From Methylacidiphilum caldifontis (GTDB taxonomy: Bacteria > Verrucomicrobiota > Verrucomicrobiia > Methylacidiphilales > Methylacidiphilaceae): a stretch of 64,000 nucleotides of DNA. Made by a program: the position numbers and the translations under genes. Positions 51,181 to 61,895 of this stretch are shown here, piece by piece (position 1 is the first letter of the stretch; the number at the start of each line of letters is the position of its first letter). Where the stretch lies: NCBI RefSeq assembly GCF_017310505.1, contig NZ_CP065957.1, forward strand, positions 868,001 through 932,000, written 5' to 3'. The notes beneath the pieces are model-generated. The model ran no database searches, was not told the origin of the DNA, and saw nothing but the letters and a program-made list of their open reading frames with translations.

Positions 51181-52979
51181 TTGTGTTATTACGACTCGTT
51201 TTGTTGGTTTTTCTTTTTTTAGGGTTCTTTTCTTCTTTGAAGATCCATGATTGCCTTGGATCTGACAGTACCTCCCCTTCCGAATATTACCCCAAGGATA
51301 AGTTAAAACCGGGGATGAGAGGCATAACCTACACCGTCTTGCAGGGTGATAAAATTGAACCGCTCCAAACCGAAATTTTGGGTATTGCTAAAAACTACAT
51401 TGGTCCAGGACTTGATCTGATCATTGCAAAGCTTGTAGATCCCAAGACGGCGGTAATCGGAGCTGTCCATGGAATGAGTGGTAGTCCTCTCTATGTTGAT
51501 GGGAAACTTGTAGGCGCTCTGTCGCGACGCATCGCTTCCTTTGAAAAAGATGGACACTGTGGTTTTACTCCAATAGAAGATATGCTGAAGGTTGAATGGA
51601 TGGAAAATCAAAGCTCAGCCTCTCCATCGCAATATCTTTCTATGGGGAGCAGGTCAAGCTGGAATCTTATAGCCCCCCAGCAGCTGGGAGGATTTTCCCA
51701 ACAAAGAACGGATTGGCTGGCTGTTCCTCTAACAATCAGTGGTATAAACCAAAATCTATTTGAAAAATATCTTAAGCGATTCGGGTGGGATAAATTCCCT
51801 TTCCTAGTCGTTTCAGGAGGAGCTGAATCAAGGCCTGTCCCTGTCCAACCTGAATCTTTACAGCCTGGCTCTCCCGTATCTGCTGTCATGATGACAGGAG
51901 ACATCTCCATCGGAGGAACAGGGACTTTAACATGGAGAAAAGGGATGAATATTTTGGCCTTTGGGCATCCCATGTTTGGTTTTGGGAAAAGCGATCTGCC
52001 CATGGCTATGGCTGAAGTCATCACGACTATTCCCAGTTACGAAACTCCCTATAAATTGGCAAACATTGGCTCAGTAATAGGAACGATTCTGGAGGATAGG
52101 CTTTCTGCGATTGGGGGTAAAATAGGATCTCTTCCTCCCATGGCTTCCTATAGTTTAAAAAGAATCCATGACGATAAAATGATGAAGCCTTTAGAAGGTC
52201 GCTTTATCTCTCATCCTTCGCTTTCTCCAATGCTCGTCAATCTTGCTTTAGCTGAAGCTCTATCTTCTACAGACAGCGCTTCGCGAACATTCTCTGTTAA
52301 AGTGGAGGGTAAAGTACTTTTTGAAAACCTTCCCTCGCTTTCACTAGGAGGTTTTTATTCGGGTCATGATACTGACATTATTGATGCCACGATGGAAATC
52401 ACCAAGCCATTGAATCTCCTTTTTGAGCAACCATGGATAGAGCCCAAAATCAAATCATTAGATCTTTCCGTTGTTTCTTCAGAAAAAGAAAAAATATGGA
52501 TGGTCGAAAAGATCTTTACCGATTTTCAAAAGTATAAACCTTCTTCACAGGTCCATCTTCAGCTTGAACTAAAAGAAAAGTATGGGGAAAAACTCTTTCG
52601 GACCGTAAGCCTAGATATTCCCCCTACGGTCAATACTCCTACGACTTTAAGTGTACGCGTACTTTCTGGAAATATTCTCGACAAGATTATTTTAGATAAA
52701 AAAATTCAGGGTATAACCGATGCACGCGAGCTTATTGAGGCCTTGAATAAAAGGCATAAGACCAATAGCCTTTACATACAACTGGTTGCGGAAAGCCCTG
52801 GAGAAGTTCGTGCAGGCCATCCATTGCCCTCATTACCCCTTTCTTTTACAGTCCTCTCCAATGCGACGAATATTTCCAAGAACACTGTTCCAGACAACGA
52901 GCAGATATTAACAGAAATCGAAATGGAACTTCCAGGTATGGCATGGGCAGATAAGGCTGTAAAAGTTGAAGTCCAATAA
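51177..52979 (+). CDS. SpoIVB-type (S55) serine protease-like exported protein
   Basis: A 600-residue protein with an N-terminal signal/anchor helix (LLRLVLLVFLFLGFFSSL). The next region has the S55 peptidase pattern: KPGMRGITYTVLQG, then VHGMSGSPLYVDGKLVGAL, carrying the putative nucleophile Ser in GMSGSP. A second region ILAFGHPMFGFGKSDLPMA and a C-terminal beta-rich half follow. S55 proteases are best known from sporulation, but Gram-negative homologues of unknown role exist. Its start overlaps hemL by 4 nt; a PDZ domain is not evident. Confidence 0.8.
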   Translation: MIVLLRLVLLVFLFLGFFSSLKIHDCLGSDSTSPSEYYPKDKLKPGMRGITYTVLQGDKIEPLQTEILGIAKNYIGPGLDLIIAKLVDPKTAVIGAVHGMSGSPLYVDGKLVGALSRRIASFEKDGHCGFTPIEDMLKVEWMENQSSASPSQYLSMGSRSSWNLIAPQQLGGFSQQRTDWLAVPLTISGINQNLFEKYLKRFGWDKFPFLVVSGGAESRPVPVQPESLQPGSPVSAVMMTGDISIGGTGTLTWRKGMNILAFGHPMFGFGKSDLPMAMAEVITTIPSYETPYKLANIGSVIGTILEDRLSAIGGKIGSLPPMASYSLKRIHDDKMMKPLEGRFISHPSLSPMLVNLALAEALSSTDSASRTFSVKVEGKVLFENLPSLSLGGFYSGHDTDIIDATMEITKPLNLLFEQPWIEPKIKSLDLSVVSSEKEKIWMVEKIFTDFQKYKPSSQVHLQLELKEKYGEKLFRTVSLDIPPTVNTPTTLSVRVLSGNILDKIILDKKIQGITDARELIEALNKRHKTNSLYIQLVAESPGEVRAGHPLPSLPLSFTVLSNATNISKNTVPDNEQILTEIEMELPGMAWADKAVKVEVQ

Positions 52980-53035
52980 CGAACTTCTTTCTAAATACAA
53001 TTACAAAAAGGTTCAAAATCTTTTGTTTTCATTTC

Positions 53036-53062
53036 TTGACAGTTCCATTAAAAGATTATAAA
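53036..53062 (+). promoter_or_regulatory. Possible sigma-70 promoter of the peroxidase gene
   Basis: TTGACA and TATAAA separated by 15 bp, about 84 bp upstream of the ATG at 53146. The spacer is shorter than ideal. Confidence 0.35.
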
Positions 53063-53145
53063 GCCTTGATTAGTTTGTAGTTAAAAAGCTTTGATATTTT
53101 CTGAATTCGTTGTTGGGAACATTTTTACAAAAAAAGAGGTTATCG

Positions 53146-54186
53146 ATGCAAAAGTTCAAGCTCCCTTTTCTTACTTTAATTTGTTCTTATTTTTTCATAT
53201 CGAATTTTTCCAACCATGGGTTTTCTCAAGATATCACGCCGGATAAAGTTAAAACCATCTTTGGCATTATTCCAAAAGTAGCCGAAAACCCTTCTAATCC
53301 CGTTACTCCAGAAAAAGTGAACTTGGGCCGTTATCTCTTTTTCGATCCAAGGCTTTCAAAGAGCGGCAAGATTAGCTGCAACTCATGCCATAGCTTGGCT
53401 AATAGCGGGGTAGATGGGTTGGCCACTTCCATCGGCCACAAATGGCAAATCGGTCCAAGAAATGCTCCAACAGTATTAAATGCAGCCTTGGAATTTAGCC
53501 AATTCTGGGATGGTCGAGCCAAGGATGTTGAAGAGCAAGCCATGGGACCTATGCTTAATCCCAAAGAAATGGCTTCGACTAAAGAACTTGTAGTCCAAAG
53601 ACTGAAAAGCATCCCCCAATACGTCGACATGTTTAAGAAGGCATTTCCTGATGAAACGGACCCCGTTACTTTTGAAAACACCGCAAAAGCGATAGCTGCT
53701 TTTGAACGTACTCTTTTGACTCCCTCTCGTTTCGATCGATACATGGATGGCGATCTTTCCGCTTTAAGTCCAGAAGAAAAAGAAGGACTGAAAACTTTTA
53801 TCCAAACGGGTTGTATTTCATGTCATAATGGAACAGACATTGGAGGAGGGATGTTTCAAAAGTTCGGGTTGGTCAACAAGGTCAGCTGGTTGCAGGACCT
53901 AGGTAGATTCGAAGTGACCAAGAATCCTGCAGATAAATATGTTTTCAAAGTACCTAGCCTGCGTAACATTACTAAAACGGCCCCTTACTTTAACAACGGT
54001 CATACTTGGTCTCTTGAAGAAGCCGTAAAAACAATGGGTTATGTACAGCTGGGGAAGACTTTGAGTGATGAAGAGGTCAAGAAAATAGTGAGCTTTCTGG
54101 GAAGTCTTTCTGCAGAACCTCCATTACAAGTTACATTGCCTAATCTTCCACCCTCGACTCCACAAACCCCTAGACCAATGCCCTGA
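53146..54186 (+). CDS. Periplasmic di-haem cytochrome c peroxidase (MauG/CcpA family)
   Basis: Reduces hydrogen peroxide using electrons from c-type cytochromes. The 346-residue product has a signal peptide (LPFLTLICSYFFISNFSNHGFSQ), two haem-binding motifs CNSCH (78-82) and CISCH (223-227), and the FFDPRLSKSGKISC and APYFNNGHTWSLEEAV segments of the family. The ATG at 53146 with GAGG upstream is chosen over a TTG at 53110. A proline-rich tail ends the protein. Peroxidase is the likely role; methylamine-type MauG modification is not supported by context. Confidence 0.92.
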   Translation: MQKFKLPFLTLICSYFFISNFSNHGFSQDITPDKVKTIFGIIPKVAENPSNPVTPEKVNLGRYLFFDPRLSKSGKISCNSCHSLANSGVDGLATSIGHKWQIGPRNAPTVLNAALEFSQFWDGRAKDVEEQAMGPMLNPKEMASTKELVVQRLKSIPQYVDMFKKAFPDETDPVTFENTAKAIAAFERTLLTPSRFDRYMDGDLSALSPEEKEGLKTFIQTGCISCHNGTDIGGGMFQKFGLVNKVSWLQDLGRFEVTKNPADKYVFKVPSLRNITKTAPYFNNGHTWSLEEAVKTMGYVQLGKTLSDEEVKKIVSFLGSLSAEPPLQVTLPNLPPSTPQTPRPMP

Positions 54187-54320
54187 AAAGGTTATAAACG
54201 GTAGAAAAACAAAACTTTGGATTTCGGGTTTAGGGTTTTATGGGCTTTCTATTTTGTAAAAGTGTAGCCTTTTTATCTTCATACGAAAGGAAAAGGATAT
54301 GCACCCTGGGTAAAGCTCTT

Positions 54321-56477
54321 ATGAATTTTTTTAAAAAGTTTCCAACAATCTTCGTTTTGCCCTTATTTTTGTTTCTTCCTGTCCCCGAAATCCATGCTAT
54401 TCATCCCCAAAGGATAATCTTAGATAGCTACAACGACTTTGCCCAGGGAACATCTGAAAGTGTCGAAATCAAGGCTGAAGGATTCCTTACTCCCTCTCCT
54501 TTCATAGAAAAGATTTGCAGTCTTCCCGCTGAACAAGCCTGGTCTATATTGGCTGAATCTTATGACAGCTGTCTTATAGGTACATCTCCAGAAGGAAAAC
54601 TATTTCGCGTAAAAAAAGACGGTTCTTACCAACTCATTGCAAAGTTTCCAGAGGGCAATGTTTCTGCTTTAACAAAAAACAAGAAAGGAGAAATTTTTGT
54701 AGGGACTTCACCCGATGGAAAAATCTATAAAATCGAGCCCAATGGTCATTTCAAAGTTTTTTTTGATCCTAAAGAAAAATATATCTGGAGCATGATCTGT
54801 GATGATAAATCGAATCTCTATGTAGGCACCGGAACAGCAGGACGCATCTATCGATTAACAGAAGAAGCTAAAGGAGAAATCTATGCCACAATCAGCGAGA
54901 CTCATGTCCGATGTTTACTTTTACATCCCACAAAAGAAACCTTGCTTGCAGCCACAGCAAATCGGGGAGCCGTTTACGAAATTTTCCCAGGTGGAAAAGC
55001 CATCTTGCTCGTCGATCCTGAAAAAGATGAGATCAATCAGCTCGTTGTTGGAGACAACCATTGCGTTTATTTTTCCACTGTGGGGAAGAAAAAATTTGGC
55101 CGGTTACCCAACCAACCTCAACCAGATAGTTCTTCTCTACTACCCGAAGGATGGATAGAAGTAAGTGGGGAACAGGACGAAAACAAAGAGTATCCCAGCT
55201 CGAAAACACAACCCCTTGTAAACATTAAGCCCACTATTCCTCCTCGATTGTCTGAGATTTGGAAAATAGAAACTTCAGGGCTATCTTATCCCATTTGGAG
55301 CAGTAAGGATTTTGTTTTTGCCATTCAATGGTTTAAAAACAGGCTTTTTATAGGGTCAGATTCTGGAGGTTACATCTATGCGGTGGATACCAACGGAAAA
55401 ATGGATCGCGTTTTGAAGACTGACTCTAGCCAGCTTAATGCTTTTGCCCTCTCTGGTAACCAGCTTTTCATTTCCTCGAGCAACCCCATTCATATTTATT
55501 TAACCGGAGAGAGCATGAGAGAAAGGGAAGCTATCTACCGTTCCTGGCCCATAGATGCCGGATCAATTGCCAAATGGGGATCTATACGGCTCGAAAAAGA
55601 GGGAAACGTAGAAGTTTTGACAAGAACGGGCAATACTCATAGGACAGAAGCCGGATGGTATGGCTGGCAGCCGCTCGTAGATAATCATTGCACAAGTCCA
55701 AGCGGAAGGTACTTACAATTCGAACTTCGACTTGGGAAAAATGCCAAAGTCAGCCGCGTGGAAATCGCCTGTCTGCCTAATAACATTCCTCCTAAAATTG
55801 AACTTTTAAAAATTCTTCCACCTGGAATTTCTTACAGCAGCCTCATGATGCCACCCCCTCCCCCTCCAACCAAAACTATTGAACAACTCCTTTCTCATGA
55901 CGAAAAATCCACCGACTTCGAAAGCCAAAGCATGCCTCCACGCTTTCAAGTCAAGGAAAGCCGAGGCCTTCGAACAGTCGTTTGGAAAGCCATAGATCCG
56001 GATGGGGATAACCTTAAATACAGTATTTTTTTCAAACCCTACCCTTCTTCCGCTATTTGGACCCTGCTCGCCAAGGAACTTGATGAAAGTTTGTTTAGCT
56101 GGGATACCACCGGATGGCCTGATGGCTTTTATGTCTTAAAAATAGAAGCCACCGATGAGAAGGATAATCCTTTAGGCATGGGGTTATCTGCATCACTAGA
56201 AAGTAGACCTTTTTTGGTTGATAACACCCCCCCAAAAATCCTTATCCAGAACAAGGACAATGCAATTAGCATCACGGTCACAGATGAAGGAAGTGGTATT
56301 AAAACGGTGGAAATTTCTGAAGATGGGAAAACCTTTACTCCTCTTTATCCCAAAGAAGGAATGCTCGATTTTAGAAAACAAGAATTTGTTATCGGGTTAA
56401 CCCCCGAAAAGAAAATCCGTTTTATCCGTGCCGAAGATGAAAGTGGAAATATATCCAATGCACTTTTGAATAACTGA
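54321..56477 (+). CDS. Large exported beta-propeller-like protein, unknown function
   Basis: A 718-residue protein from the ATG at 54321, which begins a good signal peptide (MNFFKKFPTIFVLPLFLFLP..HA). The first half has repeats of the type LYVGTGTAGRIYRL, IFVGTSPDGKIYKI, LFIGSDSGGYIYAVD, spaced as blades of a WD40/SMP30-like propeller. A proline stretch (MPPPPPPTK, about residue 513) leads to C-terminal beta domains (VVWKAIDPDGDNLKYSIFFKP; FLVDNTPPK) like fibronectin/Ig folds. It probably acts in the periplasm or at the surface. A start at 54240 would put 27 residues before the signal sequence and is rejected. Confidence 0.75.
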   Translation: MNFFKKFPTIFVLPLFLFLPVPEIHAIHPQRIILDSYNDFAQGTSESVEIKAEGFLTPSPFIEKICSLPAEQAWSILAESYDSCLIGTSPEGKLFRVKKDGSYQLIAKFPEGNVSALTKNKKGEIFVGTSPDGKIYKIEPNGHFKVFFDPKEKYIWSMICDDKSNLYVGTGTAGRIYRLTEEAKGEIYATISETHVRCLLLHPTKETLLAATANRGAVYEIFPGGKAILLVDPEKDEINQLVVGDNHCVYFSTVGKKKFGRLPNQPQPDSSSLLPEGWIEVSGEQDENKEYPSSKTQPLVNIKPTIPPRLSEIWKIETSGLSYPIWSSKDFVFAIQWFKNRLFIGSDSGGYIYAVDTNGKMDRVLKTDSSQLNAFALSGNQLFISSSNPIHIYLTGESMREREAIYRSWPIDAGSIAKWGSIRLEKEGNVEVLTRTGNTHRTEAGWYGWQPLVDNHCTSPSGRYLQFELRLGKNAKVSRVEIACLPNNIPPKIELLKILPPGISYSSLMMPPPPPPTKTIEQLLSHDEKSTDFESQSMPPRFQVKESRGLRTVVWKAIDPDGDNLKYSIFFKPYPSSAIWTLLAKELDESLFSWDTTGWPDGFYVLKIEATDEKDNPLGMGLSASLESRPFLVDNTPPKILIQNKDNAISITVTDEGSGIKTVEISEDGKTFTPLYPKEGMLDFRKQEFVIGLTPEKKIRFIRAEDESGNISNALLNN

Positions 56478-56788
56478 TCTAAAAGTGATTTCAACAAGGA
56501 GCATCCAAATTTCTTCCAAGTTGTTTCATCTTGTGCATTGTCCAGCTGTGAAGCCAAAGGCCTTATGATTAAATCCAAAAACTTTGTTAAATTTGTATTG
56601 CTTGATCGACAAATGAATTACAGCTTATTAATGTTATATTGAGTCGTCGTTTCGTGCTAAACGAACTTGGTAAGAGACCAGTCCTGCAATAATCCTCACT
56701 AGATGAATCTAATAGAGCCAATCACAACTAAACGACAAAGGATATAGCAAATATCCCCTTTCCCCGACAATCGTTTACCAAGCTCAAA
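56478..56788. other. 311-bp gap between convergent genes
   Basis: Between the propeller-like gene and ftsH, which face each other. I see no tRNA, no credible short frame and no clear Rho-independent terminator here. Confidence 0.3.
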
Positions 56789-58849
56789 TTAAGCCGGTGC
56801 ACCTTCAAGACCTGGCAACAGCCCATCGTTTTTTGTTGCTTCTTGTTGCCTTGCCGGGTTTTTCGTCGAAGACTCATCACCAGAAGGTAGGGCAGGAGTA
56901 TTCTTAGAAGGAGGATTAGTCATTTTGCCCGTTTTTACAATTTCAATCACTTGATCGGCATTAAGGGTCTCATACTCTAGGAGAGCTTGAGCCAAAGCCT
57001 CGACTTTATCTTTGTGATCCAGGATTATTCTTTTGGCTTTTTCATAAGCGGTTTGAATAAAATGCTGGACCTCATGATCTATAGCCTGAGCAGTAGCTTC
57101 ACTATAACCCCTGGATGTACCCAACTCTCGACCAAGAAACACCATGGAGCCGTCATCCGCATAATGGACCATACCCAGCTTTTCACTCATACCCCATTCG
57201 CACACCATTTTCCGGGCATACCACGTAGCCTGGCGGATATCGCCGCTTGCCCCACTTGATATATCTCCCAGGAATACTTCCTCTGCAACTCTTCCTCCCA
57301 TAGCTACACACAGGTCGTCAAGGACCTCTTTTTTACGCGCATTGTATTTATCAGAAGCTGGAAGCATCATGGTCACGCCCAGGGCAGGCCCTCGAGGAAT
57401 AATGGTAACCTTGTGTATAGGATCGGTATTTTCCAAAAGGACATTAAGAACGGCATGACCCGCTTCATGATAAGCGGTGGTCTTTCGTTCTTCTTCACTC
57501 ATAGCAAGGCTGCGCCGTTCCTTTCCCCACCGCACTTTATCACGGGCTTCTTCCAGATCTGGTTGATCTACGCAGTCTTTCCCCTTTTTGGCTGCAATCA
57601 AGGCCGCTTCATTGATAAGATTGGCCAATTCGGCTCCGGAAAATCCCGGAGTTCCCCTAGCCAAGGCTGTCAGGTCGGCATTCTTTGAAAGCTTAATCTT
57701 CTGTGCATGGACTCTAAGGATCTGTTCGCGACCCCGGATATCGGGCAAGTTAACTCGCACCTCCCGGTCAAATCTGCCAGGTCTCAAAAGAGCGGGATCC
57801 AAAACGTCTTTTCTATTAGTCGCCGCAATCACAATCACCCCTTCTTGAGACTCTATTCCATCCATTTCTACCAAAAGGGCGTTCAAGGTCTGTTCCCGTT
57901 CGTCATGCCCTCCTCCAAGGCCAGTCCCTCGAGCACGACCAACAGCATCAATCTCGTCAATAAACACAATACAAGGAGAATGACGCCTCGCCTGCTCAAA
58001 CATATCCCTTACTCGAGAGGCTCCCACCCCTACGAACATTTCCACAAAATCTGACCCACTAATACTGAAGAAAGGAACGTCAGCTTCTCCAGCAATAGCC
58101 TTGGCCAATAAAGTTTTTCCTGTTCCCGGAGGACCCACCATCAGTACCCCTTTGGGAATCCTTCCTCCAAGTTTTTGAAATTTCTTAGGGTCCTTGAGAA
58201 ATTCAACCAACTCCTGGACCTCTTCTTTCGCTTCTTCAACTCCAGCCACATCTTTAAAAGTAACTTTCGTTTTTCCTCCACTCAAAAGACGCGCTCGGCT
58301 TTTCCCAAAGCTAAAAGCACCCCTTCCCGCCATCCTGATCTGCTGGCGGAAAAGAAAATAGAGCGCTAAAATGAACAGAAGGAAAGGAAGAACGCTTAAA
58401 AAAGCTTGACCCCAAAAATTATGAATGACTTTCACGTCAATTTCTGGAAAACCCTTGGTGGCCAGAAATTGTTTCAAATCTCGGTTAAATTCTAAATCCA
58501 CAACGGTGCGGAAGGGAACAACAATCTCCGCATTTTCTGTTGGCCCCGCCGGCCGTGTATACCTCCCTTCCAAAAAGGTCTGTCCTGTAGAGGTATCTCG
58601 AATAAAAACTAAAGACTTAACTCTTCCTTGATCTAAAAGGCGAGTTAACTGGGGAAGAGATTTCTGTTCAATCCCTGGTCCTTGGTTTACACTCACATAG
58701 TAAGCCAATACAACAAAAAGGATTGAAACCAGAAAGAAAAGAAATCCTTTCCAATTTGATTCACCACCGGGTTCGTTTTTCGATGAATCGTTTCTTTTTA
58801 ATGATGAACCTTTTTTCATTTTCGGAAATTGCAAAGAAGACTTAGACAT
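56789..58849 (-). CDS. ftsH: FtsH, membrane ATP-dependent zinc protease
   Basis: AAA+ zinc metalloprotease degrading membrane and short-lived cytoplasmic proteins. The 686-residue product has two membrane helices (about 34-52 and 150-172) flanking a periplasmic domain, Walker A GPPGTGKT, Walker [16 protein letters not shown] region [29 protein letters not shown], and the zinc motif HEAGHAVL. A basic N-terminal extension and a Pro/Ser-rich C-terminal tail are longer than in E. coli. Confidence 0.95.
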   Translation of the reverse strand: MSKSSLQFPKMKKGSSLKRNDSSKNEPGGESNWKGFLFFLVSILFVVLAYYVSVNQGPGIEQKSLPQLTRLLDQGRVKSLVFIRDTSTGQTFLEGRYTRPAGPTENAEIVVPFRTVVDLEFNRDLKQFLATKGFPEIDVKVIHNFWGQAFLSVLPFLLFILALYFLFRQQIRMAGRGAFSFGKSRARLLSGGKTKVTFKDVAGVEEAKEEVQELVEFLKDPKKFQKLGGRIPKGVLMVGPPGTGKTLLAKAIAGEADVPFFSISGSDFVEMFVGVGASRVRDMFEQARRHSPCIVFIDEIDAVGRARGTGLGGGHDEREQTLNALLVEMDGIESQEGVIVIAATNRKDVLDPALLRPGRFDREVRVNLPDIRGREQILRVHAQKIKLSKNADLTALARGTPGFSGAELANLINEAALIAAKKGKDCVDQPDLEEARDKVRWGKERRSLAMSEEERKTTAYHEAGHAVLNVLLENTDPIHKVTIIPRGPALGVTMMLPASDKYNARKKEVLDDLCVAMGGRVAEEVFLGDISSGASGDIRQATWYARKMVCEWGMSEKLGMVHYADDGSMVFLGRELGTSRGYSEATAQAIDHEVQHFIQTAYEKAKRIILDHKDKVEALAQALLEYETLNADQVIEIVKTGKMTNPPSKNTPALPSGDESSTKNPARQQEATKNDGLLPGLEGAPA

Positions 58850-58992
58850 ACCAATTAATTATTATTTTTTATTAAACATAATACCATTACAAATAATTTC
58901 TTGCAAACGAAAGCTGGTATTTATGCAGTTTTTCCTCATTTCTTTAAGGGAAAAGTCGAAAGTAAATCCAGCAAGCTTTTCCCAAGCCATGT

Positions 58993-60126
58993 TCAGAGAA
59001 AACAGTAATCCAATTTACGGTAATAGGTATCACGGCGAATAGGAATTTTACCCGCATTTTCGATCGTTTTTTGTAACCTGGTCACGGTCTGGCCAGCTGG
59101 AGTTTTAGCCCCAGCCATGTGAAATATTTTTTCTTTTTCTATTGTTCCATGCAGGTCATCGGCACCAAAATTCAGGGCAAGTTCAGCAATAGCCATCCCC
59201 GAACTGATCCAATAGGCGGTAATATGATCGAAGTTATCCAAGAACAACCTACTGACAGCTATCGTTTTTAAAAAATCGATACCTGTAGCCTTCTTTATAT
59301 TGCCAAGTTTTGTATTTTCTGGTTCAAAGGCAAAAGGGATAAAGGCGCAAAATCCTTTCGTTTCATCTTGGAGATCTCGCAACCTCGATAAGTGATCGAT
59401 CCGATGGTTTAAACTTTCAACATGGCCAAAAAGCATGGTCGCCGTGCTTTTTTTCCCAAGACTGTGCCAAAGCCGATGAACTTCGATCCATTCATCAGCG
59501 GTTTCTTTTCCTGCACAGATTTTCCTTCTTATTATAGGATCAAATATTTCAGCTCCTCCCCCAGTTAAGGAATCCAGTCCAACCGAAGCAAGATCTTCAA
59601 GCACCTCGATAATCGGTTTTTTGGCTATTCTTTTTGCCAAATGCCTTATTTCAACCGCCGTAAAAGCCTTAATCATGACTTGAGAGACCTTTTCTTTAAT
59701 CTCCCGTACCAAATCGAGGTAGTAGGAATAAGGAAGTTTCGGATGTAACCCTCCCACGCAATGAACTTCGGTTGCCCCTTTTTCTACAGCATCCGTAGTT
59801 TCTCTTACTAGTTCTTCAATAGAATAGCTAAAGGCTCCATCTTGGCCTTCCCTTCTATAAAATGCACAAAACTGACAGCTCAAAATACAAACGTTTGAAT
59901 AATTAAGGTAGCGATTAAGAATATAGGTAGCCACGGCTCCATTTTTATCCCTGGAAACCTGTTCAGCTAGACTGCCCACAAAATTAATATCAGGACATTC
60001 ATAAAGGCGCAGGGCATCGCTAGAACTTAGTCTCTGGCCTTCAGCGATCTTCTCAACCACATCAGCCAGTCCAAGCCGCATTGAATGGTCAAACAATGAG
60101 CCCTTTATGCTGCACTGCATTTTCAT
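58993..60126 (-). CDS. mqnE: MqnE, aminofutalosine synthase
   Basis: Radical-SAM enzyme of the futalosine menaquinone pathway. The 377-residue protein has the cluster motif CILSCQFCAFYRREG, then VHCVGGLHPKLPYSYYLDLVREIK and LTGGGAEIF. The GGLHPKLP segment matches MqnE rather than MqnC (which has GGHHP). It lies 4 nt after the prenyltransferase gene, in a ubiX-ubiA-mqnE unit on the minus strand. Confidence 0.92.
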   Translation of the reverse strand: MKMQCSIKGSLFDHSMRLGLADVVEKIAEGQRLSSSDALRLYECPDINFVGSLAEQVSRDKNGAVATYILNRYLNYSNVCILSCQFCAFYRREGQDGAFSYSIEELVRETTDAVEKGATEVHCVGGLHPKLPYSYYLDLVREIKEKVSQVMIKAFTAVEIRHLAKRIAKKPIIEVLEDLASVGLDSLTGGGAEIFDPIIRRKICAGKETADEWIEVHRLWHSLGKKSTATMLFGHVESLNHRIDHLSRLRDLQDETKGFCAFIPFAFEPENTKLGNIKKATGIDFLKTIAVSRLFLDNFDHITAYWISSGMAIAELALNFGADDLHGTIEKEKIFHMAGAKTPAGQTVTRLQKTIENAGKIPIRRDTYYRKLDYCFL

Positions 60127-60130
60127 AATT

Positions 60131-61036
60131 TTAAATGGCGATACTTAAAATTACTCCAACAAAAATAAAAATGCTGATCCAAGCATTCATATTAAAAAAA
60201 GCGATATTGATCTTGGCCATTTCTCCTGCTCGGCTCAAAAAATGTTCATAAACAAGAATAACGGCTACCACGCCCAAGGCTATCCAATAGGGCCATTTCA
60301 TTGTTCCGATCCATCCAAAGATAGCCCAACAGATCCATGCCAAAACATGGAGTAAGGCAGCAAGTTTCAAAGAAAAGTTCTCTCCAAATTGTGCTGGGAC
60401 TGAATATAAACCCAACCGTCTGTCAAATTCAACATCCTGCAGAGCATAAATAATATCAAAGCCAAAAGTCCAGAAGAAGACCGCAAGAGATAAAAGATAA
60501 GGCAAAAGATCGTTGAGATTGTCCCTAACCGCTGCCCATGCACCAAGGGGAGCAAGGCTCAAGCATAATCCCAAAACGGCATGTGAATAGGATCCTAATC
60601 TTTTAGTTAACGAATAAAAAATGATAAGAAATGCTGCCACCGGAGATAGGATAAAACAGAGAAAATTTAAGGAATAAGCTCCAATCTCGAATATTCCCAA
60701 GGAGATAATCCCTAGAACCAAAGCTTCTCTTTTGGTTGCAAGTTTTGTTCTTCGTTGGGTCCTGGGATTTTGTTTGTCATATTCCCAATCGAGAAAACGG
60801 TTAAAAGCCATGGCTGCCGTCCTGGCTCCAACCATACACAGTAAGATTCCCACCAAAATCCTAACCGAAGGCAGTCCCCTAGCTGCAACCGCCATAGAGG
60901 TTAGTGCAAAAGGCAGGGCAAAAAGGGTATGCGAAAATTTTACAAGCTCAAGAAGGTTTCTTAGTTTGATAAAAAGTTTTGACAAATTGTTCACTGTTAT
61001 TCTAAAAACTCTCTTTCCAGCGGGTCGACAAAGCAT
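60131..61036 (-). CDS. UbiA-family prenyltransferase (menaquinone synthesis, MqnP-like)
   Basis: Polytopic membrane prenyltransferase (301 residues, 7-8 helices) attaching an isoprenoid tail to an aromatic acid. The first Asp-rich motif appears as FNRFLDWEYDKQNPRTQRR and the second as DVEFDRRLGLYSVPA. With UbiX-like and MqnE neighbours it most likely acts on the 1,4-dihydroxy-6-naphthoate branch (MqnP). The start is uncertain: the ATG at 61036 overlaps the UbiX-like gene by 35 nt; a GTG at about 60994 is an alternative. Confidence 0.85.
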   Translation of the reverse strand: MLCRPAGKRVFRITVNNLSKLFIKLRNLLELVKFSHTLFALPFALTSMAVAARGLPSVRILVGILLCMVGARTAAMAFNRFLDWEYDKQNPRTQRRTKLATKREALVLGIISLGIFEIGAYSLNFLCFILSPVAAFLIIFYSLTKRLGSYSHAVLGLCLSLAPLGAWAAVRDNLNDLLPYLLSLAVFFWTFGFDIIYALQDVEFDRRLGLYSVPAQFGENFSLKLAALLHVLAWICWAIFGWIGTMKWPYWIALGVVAVILVYEHFLSRAGEMAKINIAFFNMNAWISIFIFVGVILSIAI

Positions 61037-61556
61037 TATCTATACCTAAGTGATCCAATACTCTTGCATTGACCGTATCGATCAGATCATCAATGGTCTG
61101 GGGTAATGCATAGAAGGAAGGACAAGCAGGTAATATGACCGCACCAGCTTCTGCCAAAGTTGTTAAATTACGAAGATGAATCAGGTTAAGAGGAGTTTCT
61201 CTAATGACCAAGATCAACTTTCTTTTCTCTTTCAGGAAAACATCCGCGCTCCGAGTAATGGTCGAATTAGAAACACCCTGAGCAATCCGGCAAGCTGTAC
61301 CGACAGAGCAGGGAATAATGACCATGGCATCAAAACGTGTAGATCCACTCACAAAAGGAGCATCCATAGTATTATCATTGTATAAACCAAATTTTTTAGG
61401 AATATCTAGTCCGCGGTTCAACTCCAATGCAATCACCTGCTTGCCCCGGTTACTCACCACTACATGAATTTCATGATCAGTCTGAGAAAGAAAATGGAGC
61501 AATCTTTGAGCATACAACGATCCGCTAGCTCCGGTAATCCCCACTACGATTTTCAT
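61002..61556 (-). CDS. ubiX: UbiX-family flavin prenyltransferase
   Basis: Makes prenylated FMN, cofactor of UbiD-type decarboxylases. The 184-residue protein has GITGASGSLYAQRLLHFL, IPCSVGTACRIAQGVSNSTITRSADVFLKEKRKLIL and RETPLNLIHLRNLTTLAEAGAVI, all family hallmarks. In the futalosine pathway a UbiX/UbiD pair acts late (MqnQ-type step), consistent with mqnE two genes downstream. It is the first gene of the unit. Confidence 0.92.
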   Translation of the reverse strand: MKIVVGITGASGSLYAQRLLHFLSQTDHEIHVVVSNRGKQVIALELNRGLDIPKKFGLYNDNTMDAPFVSGSTRFDAMVIIPCSVGTACRIAQGVSNSTITRSADVFLKEKRKLILVIRETPLNLIHLRNLTTLAEAGAVILPACPSFYALPQTIDDLIDTVNARVLDHLGIDNALSTRWKESF

Positions 61557-61895
61557 CTGTTTTTTTATTACCTTTTTTTTAAGCTAGAAACAAGTTTTCT
61601 TATCACAATACCAGCAGTTCTTCCGAGTTGATCCTTATCTCAGGCCTAGCTAAATCATATAGAACACGAGGTTTTTATAAGCTTTTATAAAAGCGGTTTT
61701 TTGTTTTTCTAATAATAACTTAGTTGCATTTTTTCTCTTTTAAATGCTTTTTAGTTTTGTCGGTTATTTAAAAAAGTTTCAAGCCAGGGATATTGTACAA
61801 AAAGCCTCATTCCTAGTTCGTCTTGACAGGAGGAGGAAAAATAGGAAAACAGGTTGAGTTTAATAATTAAATGTTTTCAAAAAATTGAGAAAAGA
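61557..61895. other. Intergenic region upstream of the LuxR-type regulator
   Basis: About 300 bp, very AT-rich, between divergent ubiX and the regulator. No gene seen. A TTG at 61854 preceded by AGGAGGAGG (about 20 nt) could be an alternative regulator start. Confidence 0.3.
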
